A stretch of DNA of 64,000 nucleotides, from the NCBI GenBank assembly GCA_016715065.1, contig JADKBN010000010.1:1-64000 (forward strand). Direction: 5' to 3'. A program made the position numbers and the translations under genes. Of this stretch, positions 7,343-16,776 are shown one piece after another. A model generated the notes under the pieces. It saw nothing but the letters and a program-made list of their open reading frames with translations, made no database searches and was not told where the DNA came from. The first letter of the stretch is position 1, and each line of letters begins with the position of its first letter. The stretch is from Fibrobacterota bacterium (GTDB taxonomy: Bacteria > Fibrobacterota > Fibrobacteria > UBA5070).

Positions 7343-10300
7343 ATTTGCCTCGTTTTTTTGGTTCACCACGGCGGCCCGGTTTGAATGGCTTGCCTCCACA
7401 CATTCCGCCAGAGGCACGAATGTGCTTGGCAATTTTTTTCTCCGCCTTTCGCAGTTTACTGATATTCTTTTTTTGAGAAAGTAATTCTTTCGCTTCCTTA
7501 TTCAAATCTCCGTGATTTGGGATGATCTTCCCATCCGCTTTGATTTTAGCTATTGGCTTGCCAGATTTTGTTTCGACATGGAAGTGTATGGGCTCCGCAT
7601 GCTCCAGCTCTAAATTCCCATAATTTTGAACGATCCTTGTATTTCCGTTTGTTAAAAGTTCTCGAGGGAGACTCAGCGCCAACCCCAGCCAGTCTACCCA
7701 CCCATTGGGATCCCCCACATACCCATACAGCGTGGGGTTGCCACCCTCCAGGCGGATGGGATCCTGGCTAATATACCCGCCCGCCTCCGGGTCGAAGTAC
7801 CGGAAGCGGTTGTAGTAGAGGCCGGTCTCGGCGTCTTCGTATTGGCCGGGGTAGCGGAAGGGGCATAGCGTGCGCTCGCCTTCCACCATACGCGGCTGGC
7901 CGTAAATGTCGAGGTCCAGGGACCACGTCTGGTCGCCTGCGCCGTTGAACATGGCCAACGGGGTGCCGAGGTGGTCGCAGACAATGCTCTCGCGGCGCTC
8001 GCCTTGGAGGCGGGCTAATGGCGCGAAGGAATCAGGCTCGAAGAGCCAGGTGATGGGGCTTTGTTCGCTCGGTCGCGGAGGTGGGCCTTGCGGCGACAAG
8101 GGCGTAAGGGTCTTGTCGCGCAGAAGTTGGAGCACTTCCGCGAGGCGAGCGTCCATCTCGTAGGCGGGTGGCGGCTCCACATCCAGAACAATTCCTGTCT
8201 CCTCTTGCCATTCGTGCAGGGGAAGGTTTCCGTCCCAGACCCAACGCGTGGTACGGCCCGCAAAACTCTTGGCGACACGGCGCCCCAATGGGTCGTACAG
8301 AAACTCCACGATCTGACCATCGGGCCGGATCACGCGGGACAAGTGGCCTGCCGCGTTCCATTCGTACAGCCAGATTTTGTCGGCGTTGGGGCCGCTTCCC
8401 AGTCCCGTTCCCGAACCCAGGACCATGGTGGGTTCCGGGGAGTGGGGAGGCGTGATGGTCTTCTTGACCAGGTTGCCTTCCGCGTCGTATTCGTAGCGCG
8501 TCAGGCCTTGGGTACTGGTGGATTCCACTAACTGCCCCGAGGGGCCGTATTTGCGATCGAGCCGTTCGGGGGTGCGGAACAGGTTGCCCAGCACGTCCGG
8601 GGCGCGCCAGAGTTTGTGGAAGTCGTTGTAGGTGGCCCCAGACAGGTTTCCGAAGGCGTCGTGTTCGAATTCCACCGGGCCGTAGGCGGAGTCCACGATC
8701 TTTTTGAGGCGGTCGTCCACTTCCCAGGTGTATTCGCGGTTGCGTTCTTTGTCCTTGCGGCCGAACGAATGCTTGAGCGGCCGTCCGTGCTGGTCGCGCT
8801 CCCAGCGGCTCTTGATGCCCCCCGGCAAGGCGCGTTCGATCTCCAGACCTGAAATATCGCGCTGGAACTTGGCCTCCCACTTGGGTGGGGCGGCGGGGTC
8901 TTCGGGATTTCCCGGCACCTGCACGGAGGTGGCCTCACCCATGATGTTGCGATCGATGACCTGGTGGGCACCCATGGAGGAGCGGATCTCCACCCGTTCG
9001 TCCAGTTCGTTCCAGATCGATTCCACCCAGTGGTTGCCCTGGACCTCCTTGAGCACACGGCCCAGCGTATCGCGCTCCCACAGGATTTTGGCATGGGCGT
9101 TGGTCGCTTCCACCAGATCGCCGTCGGGGCGGTACACAAAGGATTCGGTCGATTCATCCCAGTGGCGGACCTCCAACACGCGGCCCGCCGCGTCGTTGTC
9201 GTATTCTGTCCAGCGTTCACCCGGGCGTTCCACGCGCACCAAGGCTCCGGTCGGATCGTAGCGGAAGGTGCGCCGCAAGCCGTCCCAGCCTTGCTCCAGT
9301 TCCACCCGTCCCAGCACATCGCGTTTGAAGCCGTAGATGTCCTGGACTTCGTTGCGGATGGCGGTGAGCTGGTCTTCGGTGTCGTAGGCGAAATCGATGC
9401 GGGTGCCGTTTTCGGTGCGCGAGGCCATGGCCCCCATGCCCCGCCAGGTAAAGCTCACCTCGCGGTGAGCGTCCTTGGCTCTGATCAAATTGTCTTCGGG
9501 GTCGTAGTCCATCTCGCGCAGGTTGCCGTCCGGTTCGCGGATTTTGCGGAGGTTTCCGGCAAGGTCGTAGGCGAAGTCGCGGCGGTTGCCGCGTTCGTCC
9601 AGGGCGCTCCACAGGTTGCCCCAGCGGTCGTGCACCCATTCGTTGGCGGATCCATCCGGGAAGGTGGCCTTGACCAGGTTCCCCTGGGGGTCGTAGGCAA
9701 ATTCTGTCTTGGCTCCCTTGGCGTCCACCAAGGCGATCAGACGTGATCCCTCGTACTCGTAGTGCGTGGTGCGCCCCAGCGGATCGGTGCGCTCCACCAA
9801 ACGGCCTTGGTCGTGTTTCCAGAGCCACTGGCCGCCCACCGCGTCGATCGCGCTCACCGGGAGATCGTCTTCGTAGGCCACCTCCAAGGTGGATCCATCG
9901 ACCTCGATCATCTTCGTGGGATTGCCGCGGTCATCGTATTCGGTCAGGGAGCCGCGGCCCAGCTCGTCGAGCGTGGCGAAGGGTTCCATCCAGGCGTTCC
10001 ACAATGTGCTGGAGCGGCCCCCCATTGCGTCCACCACCTCGCGGACCACGCCGTTCTCGTGGTGATGCTCGGTGCGCGCTCCCAACGAGGTGGTGACCAC
10101 CGTGTGGCCTTGCACCAGGTTGTATTTGAGCTTGTGATCGTAGATGCCGCCGTCGCCCCAGGTGCGCACGCAGCGGGCCGTGATGCCCGATCCCTTGTAC
10201 TGGAACTGGAAGGTCAGTCCGTTGCGCAAGGTTTCCGAGATCAACAGGTGGTTGGAATAGCGGAACTTCCAGGGGCGCTTGAGGGCATCGAACACTTCCA

Positions 10301-11564
10301 CCAGGTCGTGGGCGGAATCCACCAGGTACTGCACGATCTCCACCGAAGGCCGCTCGCCTTCTTCGCCGGGCAGGGTGGGGTGGGGCACCAGAATGGTCCG
10401 GATCTTGCCGCGGTGGTCGTTCACCAGCCGGATGCGTCGCCCGGTGCTGTCGACAATTCCCGTCAAGAATAGGTCGTTGTCGTACTCCAGACGAATCGCC
10501 TCGCCGAATTCGTTTTCGATCGAGGTCAGCCGTTGCACCCCGTCGCGCTCGGCCTTGCCGAAGCGATGGGTGGTGCGATCCGCATGGCTTCGCAAGCCGT
10601 AGCCTCGTTCGTCGCGGAACAGCGTGCGTTTTTCCGAGCGGTCGTAGTGGGATTCCCCCACGCCCAGGCGTGCGCTCAGGAGCACGCGCCCGTCTTCCAT
10701 GCGCACCGCCACCACGCGGTGGTCTTCGGCCAGGGCCATGTCGTAGGGGTGGTGCCAGCCCACGCCCAGCGGTCCATCGTAGCTGGATGCGCTGGAGTAG
10801 CTGCGTTCCCACACCAAGGGAATAGGGCCAGGCAGGATGAAGTCGATGTGATCGGTGATCACCTTCCCCGAGGCGATGTCCACCGGGTGGCCGGTCAGTG
10901 AGCAGATTCCCTTGTGCACCAGATCGCGAAGCTTGGACTTCTTGGGGATCTTGAGCTTGTCCATCACCTTCTTGGCGAAGTTGTGGATCTTCTGCGAAAC
11001 GGCTTTCCAAAATTTGGTCTTCTGGAGCTTCTTGAACAACTTTCCGCCCAGGGCTTGGGCGCCTTTCATCGCCATGGCCATCATGTCGATGGTGGGTGGC
11101 CCGCCAATCAACACCGGAAGGCCCATCGGGATGGCCACCACCATGGAGGTGGGCAATTCCAAGGCGATCTTGGCGCCCCCCTTTTTGCGCGGCGGGGGAG
11201 GCATGCCAAACGTGTTGCACGAAAGACACGGCAACGCGGTGAAAGCGGCCGGAGACCCTTCGAACAGCACCGTGGCCGACCCCATGAAAATTTCGGAATC
11301 GTTGGTGGGGATGGGGGGCAGAAACGGCCCACCCATCGGGATGTGCGGCACAATGGCTTTGCCCGAAGTGCCCGCCGTGGCACAGGGCATCCCCTGGACC
11401 TTGATGGAGGCGCCGATCATGGGGAGGAACGACATTGCCTCGAAGACCATGCCCACGTACGGATGGGGCATGGGGGTGGGGATGGGACTTGGCACGGCGG
11501 GGATGGCCACCATGTGGATGTCGATGCCCATGATGGGATCCAGCATTTTCACAGCAGGCATCAT
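7329..11564 (-). CDS. Intact PAAR-like/Rhs polymorphic toxin
   Basis: 1411 residues from ATG 11564, which overlaps the upstream stop as ATGA; an upstream start at 11597 would lie inside the neighbour. Residues 1 to ~130 form a PAAR-like (DUF4150-type) spike domain rich in Pro/Gly with Cys pairs (LPCLSCN). A hydrophobic segment follows (~140-175), then the GHPVDIASGKV entry motif of DUF6531 (~225-265), many YD/RHS repeats (G.....YDA.GNL type) to ~1200, and the core end YISQDPIRLEGGNPTLYGYV. The last ~115 residues are a distinct, AT-richer tip (HAEPIHFHVETKSGKPIAK, a helical Lys-rich part, end KRGKCGAS) with no family I recognise. Such proteins are normally delivered by a type VI secretion apparatus or similar; no such apparatus is in the window. 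Confidence 0.93.
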   Translation of the reverse strand: MMPAVKMLDPIMGIDIHMVAIPAVPSPIPTPMPHPYVGMVFEAMSFLPMIGASIKVQGMPCATAGTSGKAIVPHIPMGGPFLPPIPTNDSEIFMGSATVLFEGSPAAFTALPCLSCNTFGMPPPPRKKGGAKIALELPTSMVVAIPMGLPVLIGGPPTIDMMAMAMKGAQALGGKLFKKLQKTKFWKAVSQKIHNFAKKVMDKLKIPKKSKLRDLVHKGICSLTGHPVDIASGKVITDHIDFILPGPIPLVWERSYSSASSYDGPLGVGWHHPYDMALAEDHRVVAVRMEDGRVLLSARLGVGESHYDRSEKRTLFRDERGYGLRSHADRTTHRFGKAERDGVQRLTSIENEFGEAIRLEYDNDLFLTGIVDSTGRRIRLVNDHRGKIRTILVPHPTLPGEEGERPSVEIVQYLVDSAHDLVEVFDALKRPWKFRYSNHLLISETLRNGLTFQFQYKGSGITARCVRTWGDGGIYDHKLKYNLVQGHTVVTTSLGARTEHHHENGVVREVVDAMGGRSSTLWNAWMEPFATLDELGRGSLTEYDDRGNPTKMIEVDGSTLEVAYEDDLPVSAIDAVGGQWLWKHDQGRLVERTDPLGRTTHYEYEGSRLIALVDAKGAKTEFAYDPQGNLVKATFPDGSANEWVHDRWGNLWSALDERGNRRDFAYDLAGNLRKIREPDGNLREMDYDPEDNLIRAKDAHREVSFTWRGMGAMASRTENGTRIDFAYDTEDQLTAIRNEVQDIYGFKRDVLGRVELEQGWDGLRRTFRYDPTGALVRVERPGERWTEYDNDAAGRVLEVRHWDESTESFVYRPDGDLVEATNAHAKILWERDTLGRVLKEVQGNHWVESIWNELDERVEIRSSMGAHQVIDRNIMGEATSVQVPGNPEDPAAPPKWEAKFQRDISGLEIERALPGGIKSRWERDQHGRPLKHSFGRKDKERNREYTWEVDDRLKKIVDSAYGPVEFEHDAFGNLSGATYNDFHKLWRAPDVLGNLFRTPERLDRKYGPSGQLVESTSTQGLTRYEYDAEGNLVKKTITPPHSPEPTMVLGSGTGLGSGPNADKIWLYEWNAAGHLSRVIRPDGQIVEFLYDPLGRRVAKSFAGRTTRWVWDGNLPLHEWQEETGIVLDVEPPPAYEMDARLAEVLQLLRDKTLTPLSPQGPPPRPSEQSPITWLFEPDSFAPLARLQGERRESIVCDHLGTPLAMFNGAGDQTWSLDLDIYGQPRMVEGERTLCPFRYPGQYEDAETGLYYNRFRYFDPEAGGYISQDPIRLEGGNPTLYGYVGDPNGWVDWLGLALSLPRELLTNGNTRIVQNYGNLELEHAEPIHFHVETKSGKPIAKIKADGKIIPNHGDLNKEAKELLSQKKNISKLRKAEKKIAKHIRASGGMCGGKPFKPGRRGEPKKRGKCGAS

Positions 11565-12856
11565 GCGGAGAGTTCCTTCTTCAAGTCTTCTTGCCAATCA
11601 GGGCCCAGCAATGCTTCCAGGCGCTTGTCCATGGCGTCGCGCTCTTCGCTGGAGTAGCGCCACTTGCGCAGCAATTTGTGGAGGTCGCGGGCGGCAAAGC
11701 GAAGTCCGGTTCTTGGCAGATCCTCTTTGGGCATGCCTTCGGCGATGGACACTGCGGCCACACCTTCGCGGTGGGCATCGTCCCAGCGGCTGTCCTGGGC
11801 CCAACAAAAGGCGGCCATGCGGTGGGCTTCCAGAGAAGTGGGAAGGTCGTCCGCTTGGGCCAGATTGGCGGCTTCCTGGTAGGCCTTGGCGGCTTCTTCC
11901 CAGCGCTTCAGGAAGACCAACGCGCCTCCCTTCCCCAACAAGGATTGCACCACAAGCTTGGGACCTTCCGGCTCTTTTTTTTCCACCGCTTTGCGCGAGC
12001 TGGCCTCGGATAGACAATACTTGTCCAGAGCTTCCTGGTGGCGCTTGAGCCCCAGGTAACCTGCCGCCAGGGTCAGGTGGATGGCGGGTTCCAGCTGAGG
12101 GAGATCTTCCGAGGCGGTCACACCCAGCGCTTCCTTGCCGTGCACTTCGCCTTTGGGGAGGTCGGACTTGCCCACCGCGATGGTCATCAGCGCATAGTGC
12201 TTGCGGTAGAGGCCGCGTGGCGATTCATCTTCTTCGGAAATCTCGGCGATGGCCCCTTCCATGTCCAGGTTGGCGGATTTCACGAACACTTTGCCCGCAG
12301 CCAGTTGGTCCAGCTCGGCATAGGCGGGGTGGCTGGGGTGATCGGCCAGCAGAATACGCACCTGCGGTGGAAGCTGGGTTTGGGCCAGTTGCGCGAGCCA
12401 TTCCACATAGATCCGTGGCACGGAAATGGAAACCGGGGTGAGCACCAGAACGGCGTGCTCCAATTGTTCCTGGAAATGCTCGCAAAACGACTTCAAGGCC
12501 TTGAGGAAGTACGGATTGGCCTTGTCTTCGGCGGTGCGGGCCGGGCACTTCCAGGCGGGCAACGGCGGGGGCTCGTTTTCTACCGCCTCCGGGGCGTGTT
12601 CAAAGATCTGTTCCAGGGATTTGGCCAATCGGAAGCCGTGGACTTCGGCGTTGGCAAAGCCGTCGCGCAGTCGCAGAAAAATGTCGTTGGTGCAACCGTG
12701 GTCTTCGTTTTCGGTATCTACAAAGGCCTGGAGCATGGGCTCTTCGTCGGGCTGGAACAGCCACCGGAACACGATCGCGCCGGGTGTGGTGACAAACTCC
12801 GCATATTGGTCTTGCAGAATCTCCAGGCGCTGGGTGATGGCGTTGTCAGCGTTCAT
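11561..12856 (-). CDS. TPR-like protein coupled to Rhs, possible adaptor or chaperone
   Basis: 431 residues. The second half (about 225-400) has helical pairs with TPR-like spacing (LAAGYLGLKRHQEALDKY; LLGKGGALVFLKRWEEAAKA). The first half is an alpha/beta region resembling a P-loop-free sensor domain, unrecognised. No signal peptide. The stop TGA overlaps the Rhs ATG, so the two are translated as a unit. In Rhs and T6SS cargo loci the gene just upstream of the effector often encodes a dedicated loading adaptor or chaperone; that is the best guess here, but this protein is not one of the named adaptor families I can recognise (DUF4123, DUF2169, DUF1795). Confidence 0.65.
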   Translation of the reverse strand: MNADNAITQRLEILQDQYAEFVTTPGAIVFRWLFQPDEEPMLQAFVDTENEDHGCTNDIFLRLRDGFANAEVHGFRLAKSLEQIFEHAPEAVENEPPPLPAWKCPARTAEDKANPYFLKALKSFCEHFQEQLEHAVLVLTPVSISVPRIYVEWLAQLAQTQLPPQVRILLADHPSHPAYAELDQLAAGKVFVKSANLDMEGAIAEISEEDESPRGLYRKHYALMTIAVGKSDLPKGEVHGKEALGVTASEDLPQLEPAIHLTLAAGYLGLKRHQEALDKYCLSEASSRKAVEKKEPEGPKLVVQSLLGKGGALVFLKRWEEAAKAYQEAANLAQADDLPTSLEAHRMAAFCWAQDSRWDDAHREGVAAVSIAEGMPKEDLPRTGLRFAARDLHKLLRKWRYSSEERDAMDKRLEALLGPDWQEDLKKELSA

Positions 12857-12934
12857 GTTCCTCGAGTGGGGTAAGTCGGAAATTGGCGCCAGCTGAATAT
12901 ACTAACAGTCGTCGGCGACCAACCAACTTCGGGT

Positions 12935-13822
12935 CTATCGAGACTTGAGGGAGTCCACTTGCTGTTGCAGGGCGATCAGATGGAGCGTCAGTTCCTCCAC
13001 CTTGCGCAACAACACCAAGTTCATTTGGGCCACGTCCACACCCTGGGTGGCGATGGTTCCGGCATCGGGGACATCGGGAAGGTGGCGGTTTTCGGACACG
13101 TAGGTGGCAAGCTCCCCCAGGGGCATCAGAGGGTAGTCGGGAGCGAAGACGTAATCTGGGGCGATTTGCTTGGCCTGGACGGAGAGGGTGCCGGCCACCT
13201 GAACATCGCCGGAAGTGGCGAGGTTGCCTTGGACTTGGATTCCGTTGTCTGCGTATACCTGATTGGGGAAGTGGAGTGCCTCCTTATCTGCGAACAGGTA
13301 GGTTATTCTTGGAGAGAAAGAGCGTCCTTCCAAGCCGATCCAAAGCCCCGGGCCGTTTAAATATGACTTGAATGTTATACCTAATCTTGCTTGGTAATTT
13401 CCCAAGTAGACACCAGACCCGGAATTCTCATCAAAACTGATCCAGGTTCCGTTCCAGGGCTCACCCGTTCCACGAATGCGGAGTTCCGATCCAGTCCATT
13501 GAAGTTTCGTATCTGGCCAACCCTGCCTTTGTCCGATAGTGAAGCCATTGGAATCGACCGTTTTGAGGAGTCCGGATATGCTGGCTGTATCTGCTTTGGA
13601 TTCCAACTGTGCCTTGGTTGCGGAAAGGTCGCTTTGGTTTCCGATCACCACCCCTTGGAGCTTGCTGAGGTCCTTCTGGGTTTGGGTGTTCAGCGAGTCC
13701 AGGTATTTGAAGTTCTGCATGACCTCGGCGGCGGTCGCCTTGTCGCCCGCTTTGAGGGTAATCGGTACCTGGGCGGTGAGGGAGCTGGCCAAAAGAGCCA
13801 GCAGAGTGGGAGCAGTGCGCAT
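12935..13822 (-). CDS. Exported protein with tail-fibre-like C-terminal coiled coil
   Basis: 295 residues from ATG 13822, chosen because a good GGAGAGGC precedes it and a signal peptide begins there (MRTAPTLLALLASSLTAQ). The middle is beta-rich. The C-terminal part has the motif DYVFAPDYPLMPLGELATYV, then ENRHLPDVPDA, then a heptad-like helix (NLVLLRKVEELTLHLIALQQ). This ending is common in tail-fibre-like and surface proteins of Bacteroidota and Fibrobacterota and resembles the segment before or replacing an intramolecular chaperone; no S74 peptidase is visible. It is divergent from the GH9 gene, with 191 bp between the starts. Role probably surface structural or adhesive. Confidence 0.7.
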   Translation of the reverse strand: MRTAPTLLALLASSLTAQVPITLKAGDKATAAEVMQNFKYLDSLNTQTQKDLSKLQGVVIGNQSDLSATKAQLESKADTASISGLLKTVDSNGFTIGQRQGWPDTKLQWTGSELRIRGTGEPWNGTWISFDENSGSGVYLGNYQARLGITFKSYLNGPGLWIGLEGRSFSPRITYLFADKEALHFPNQVYADNGIQVQGNLATSGDVQVAGTLSVQAKQIAPDYVFAPDYPLMPLGELATYVSENRHLPDVPDAGTIATQGVDVAQMNLVLLRKVEELTLHLIALQQQVDSLKSR

Positions 13823-14013
13823 TTTGCCTCTCCAGGGGGAGATGTTGTTTGATCCTGAGAAGGTAGTCAAGGGCTCTTGAGCGTACAGGGAACGCAAAAA
13901 ACCTCGAATTCCCAGCGAAGCCACCGCATGAAAGGAAAGATTGGAGCTCCTCCGGAGTCCAACGGGCCGGAATGGTAGCCGCTTTGAACCCTTCCAACCT
14001 TTGGAGTCCTTCC

Positions 14014-15735
14014 ATGAAAGCACTTATCTCCGGAATTCTCGGCTTGGGATTGTTGACCGCCCAAGCGGCCGATCCGGTCGGCAAGTTCACAGCTGAACAG
14101 TACAAGAAGGCGCTTTGGATGACCACCCGCTACTTCGGGGCCGTCCGTTCCGGAACAGGGCCCAACTGGGCCACCCAGGACTCCAAATGGCCCACCAGCT
14201 TCGTGAAGGACTCCTACAAAGGCAAGGATGTTTCCGGAGGCTGGTTCGATTGCGGCGACCATGTGATGTTCGGCCAGACCCAGTTTTACGCTGCCTATAT
14301 CCTTGCCAAGGCGTATGCCACTTGGAAGGCAGGGTTCCCCGATGCCTATCGCGGGGATTTTTCCGATTACAAGTCCAGCCAGGATTATTCGATGGCAGGT
14401 GGGTCGCCGAACGGACTTCCGGATGTTTTGGAGGAGCTCCGGTACGAAGCCGATTGGTTCGTGAAGATCACCACCTCTGCCACGGACTTCGTTCATCAGA
14501 AGGGGGAGGGGCCGGCCGACCATACCTGGTGGTTCCATTCCGGTCGCATGAGTTCGATGCCGGTCTCCCAAGGGGGCGAAAAGGATGGGTCCCGGAAAAT
14601 CCTGGGCAGCGCCGATGTGAATGACGGCAACATGCCGGCACAATGTGCCGCAATGTTAGCTGTTATGGCCAGAGTCGATCCGGATCCAACACGTCGTGAA
14701 GCATATCTTGCTGGAGCCAAAAACGCCTATGCGTATTCAAAAACGAAGGATGGAACCTTTGCTTCCGTTGGATTCTATGCAGCGAACTATGGAGTCCTGG
14801 ATGCCCGTCTGAACGCGGCCACCGAGCTTTGGCTCACCACTGGCGACGGGCAATACAAGACCGAAGCCTTGGCGATCGCTAACAACGGAAGCTTCACCTT
14901 CAATTCTTATTGGCGGTTGGATTACGAGAACGACGAAGCCATTGCCATGCTCAATGCCAAGTATCTGCTCGGGGTGAATCTGGGGACGGCGGAAAAGCGC
15001 GACATCGACAAATACATGCAGTCGGTCTGGGCCAGCGCACCCACCGGCGTGTCCACCAAGAACAAGGGGGGATTTCCGCTGCGCGGCATTTCCGGATACT
15101 CCTTCCTGACGGCCATGTACTCCCAGTTCACCGGCGACCGCAGCCACGACCAGTTCATCTTCAACCAGGTGGACTACATGCTGGGAACCAACGCCAGCAA
15201 TCAGTCCTACCTCGTGGGTTGGGATGAAGCGGGCAAGAAGGCGCCCACCTCCCCCCACATCCGCAACTACTACCTCAACGAGGATTCCCTGAAGAACACG
15301 CCAGGCCTCGTTCCCTCTCCGCCCAAAATGAAATACCTGGGGGCCATGGTGGGTGGGGAACTGGATGGATCCTACAAGGCAGACATCCTGGATCTGTCCA
15401 TGAACGAACCTTGCGCCGAGCTGAACGCTCCGGTGGTGGCCTCGTTGGGGTTCGTCATTTCCCGTCTGGCGCCGGTCGACACCAATATTTCTTCCGTGCG
15501 CCGCCCGACCATTTCCTCTTGGGCTTTGCCGTGGCGTTGGGAGGGTTCAAGCATCGCCGTGCCCGCCAACGGATTCCAGGAACCCCGCATTCAGGATATT
15601 TCCGGTCGCACCCTGGGGAAATTTCAGCGCGTGGGAGATCGTTGGATCTGGCAAGCCAAGGGATCCACCGGCATCGCCATCGCCAGCGCCATTGTGGACG
15701 GTCGAAGGGTGAGCGCACGGGTCGCCCTCCCGTGA
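14014..15735 (+). CDS. GH9 family endoglucanase (cellulase)
   Basis: 573 residues starting at ATG 14014, where a signal peptide begins (MKALISGILGLGLLTAQAA). It hydrolyses beta-1,4-glucan outside the cytoplasm. GH9 marks: GGWFDCGDH at residues ~75-83 with two Asp (79 and 82) in the catalytic-base position, although the usual DAGD is DCGD here; NYYLNED region near 425; and NEPCAELNAPVV with Glu469 as probable catalytic acid. After ~490 comes a ~75-residue C-terminal segment (IQDISGRTLGKF) resembling type IX secretion or Fibrobacter-type sorting ends. No CBM or Ig-like N-terminal domain. The next gene, eight bases on, is an expansin-like lipoprotein, so the pair probably acts together on cellulose. 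Confidence 0.93.
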   Translation: MKALISGILGLGLLTAQAADPVGKFTAEQYKKALWMTTRYFGAVRSGTGPNWATQDSKWPTSFVKDSYKGKDVSGGWFDCGDHVMFGQTQFYAAYILAKAYATWKAGFPDAYRGDFSDYKSSQDYSMAGGSPNGLPDVLEELRYEADWFVKITTSATDFVHQKGEGPADHTWWFHSGRMSSMPVSQGGEKDGSRKILGSADVNDGNMPAQCAAMLAVMARVDPDPTRREAYLAGAKNAYAYSKTKDGTFASVGFYAANYGVLDARLNAATELWLTTGDGQYKTEALAIANNGSFTFNSYWRLDYENDEAIAMLNAKYLLGVNLGTAEKRDIDKYMQSVWASAPTGVSTKNKGGFPLRGISGYSFLTAMYSQFTGDRSHDQFIFNQVDYMLGTNASNQSYLVGWDEAGKKAPTSPHIRNYYLNEDSLKNTPGLVPSPPKMKYLGAMVGGELDGSYKADILDLSMNEPCAELNAPVVASLGFVISRLAPVDTNISSVRRPTISSWALPWRWEGSSIAVPANGFQEPRIQDISGRTLGKFQRVGDRWIWQAKGSTGIAIASAIVDGRRVSARVALP

Positions 15736-15742
15736 TGTCCGT

Positions 15743-16594
15743 ATGAGGCTTCGCCTCCTCCCTCTGCTGTGGTTGGCGTTGGGAGGATGTTCCCGCGAGG
15801 ATTCCGTGGTGTCGAGCGGGACAGTTCCTGTCCCTCTCGACACCACGACGCTGGCGAAGGCGCGCACGGACACCGTGGCGGATTGCAAAACCAATTGCGA
15901 CGCGGCGGATATTTCGGTCCCCGTCCTGTCCGCCGATGGCGGATACGGTGCCGTGACCACCTATGGCGGCACCACACCGGCTCCCAGTGCGGGTGGCGCC
16001 TGCAACTACGGCACCACCATGGCCCACTACGCGGCCATCCATGTGAGCCGACTTCCCGGCGACCTGCAAGGGCAATGGAATGGTGGACGCATCTGTGGGC
16101 AAGGAGTGCGGATCCGTGCGCGGACTCCCACCGGCTGGAAGGAAACCTACGCGCGCATTGTCGACAAATGCCCGGACGATTTCTGTGGGATCGATCTGGG
16201 CGGTGCTCCGGCGGGGGAACTGATGGGCTCGCAAGCGGGGCGATATTCCGGGCAATGGGAATTCGTGTCGTGCGCGGGGCATACGGAACTGTACGGTGGG
16301 CCCACACGATTGCATGTGAAGGAAGGCTCCAATGCATGGTGGTCTCTGGTGCACGTGCGCGACGGCGACATGGCCGTGGTGTCCATGCGCCTGGCCAATG
16401 AATCCTCTTCTGCCGATGCGGAAGACCTCGCCTGGGCCACCGAGGCGGAGAACTTCTTCAAGGTGCCCACGCATGTGATGCAGGATTCGCTCGCCAAATT
16501 CCGTCTTACCGCGACCTATCGCGATGGAAGCCGCGTGGAATGTGTGCTCCAGGGCCGCGATTTCGCGCAGGCGGGAGCGGACTACCCGCTCTAG
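15743..16594 (+). CDS. Expansin-like lipoprotein (EXLX type)
   Basis: 283 residues. The signal peptide ends in the lipobox LALGGC, so Cys16 should be lipidated. From ~85 to ~165 there is a double-psi beta-barrel of expansin/EXLX1 type: GGACNYG, CGQGVRIRA, then IVDKCPDDFCGIDL, where the Asp after the CP motif fits the conserved expansin Asp. YSGQWEFVSC ends the domain, and the last ~110 residues match the place of a CBM63-like binding domain. Expansins loosen cellulose contacts without hydrolysis. It sits eight bases after the GH9 cellulase, likely in one transcript. Lipid anchoring is unusual for expansins, which are mostly secreted. Confidence 0.85.
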   Translation: MRLRLLPLLWLALGGCSREDSVVSSGTVPVPLDTTTLAKARTDTVADCKTNCDAADISVPVLSADGGYGAVTTYGGTTPAPSAGGACNYGTTMAHYAAIHVSRLPGDLQGQWNGGRICGQGVRIRARTPTGWKETYARIVDKCPDDFCGIDLGGAPAGELMGSQAGRYSGQWEFVSCAGHTELYGGPTRLHVKEGSNAWWSLVHVRDGDMAVVSMRLANESSSADAEDLAWATEAENFFKVPTHVMQDSLAKFRLTATYRDGSRVECVLQGRDFAQAGADYPL

Positions 16595-16680
16595 GAATTC
16601 GGACATTTGTTCGATCGCCAAATGCGGCGACATGGAGCCCGAAGCCGCTGCGGACGTCATAGTCCCACGGTGCCAATGGG

Positions 16681-16743
16681 CGTTTGGTTCGTTTTTCCAA
16701 ACGGGAACGCCTCCCGCGCCAGGGTGAATGGCGAGGGAGGCGT
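16681..16743. terminator. Two tandem hairpins between convergent genes
   Basis: CGTTTGG/CCAAACG (16681-16703) is followed by ACGCCTCCC/GGGAGGCGT (16707-16743). They lie between the ends of the expansin gene and the minus-strand lipoprotein fragment. T-runs are weak, so termination is plausible but not proven. Confidence 0.5.
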
Positions 16744-16776
16744 CCGAGTGGGAAGCCTCTGGGATGTCAGGAGCCG

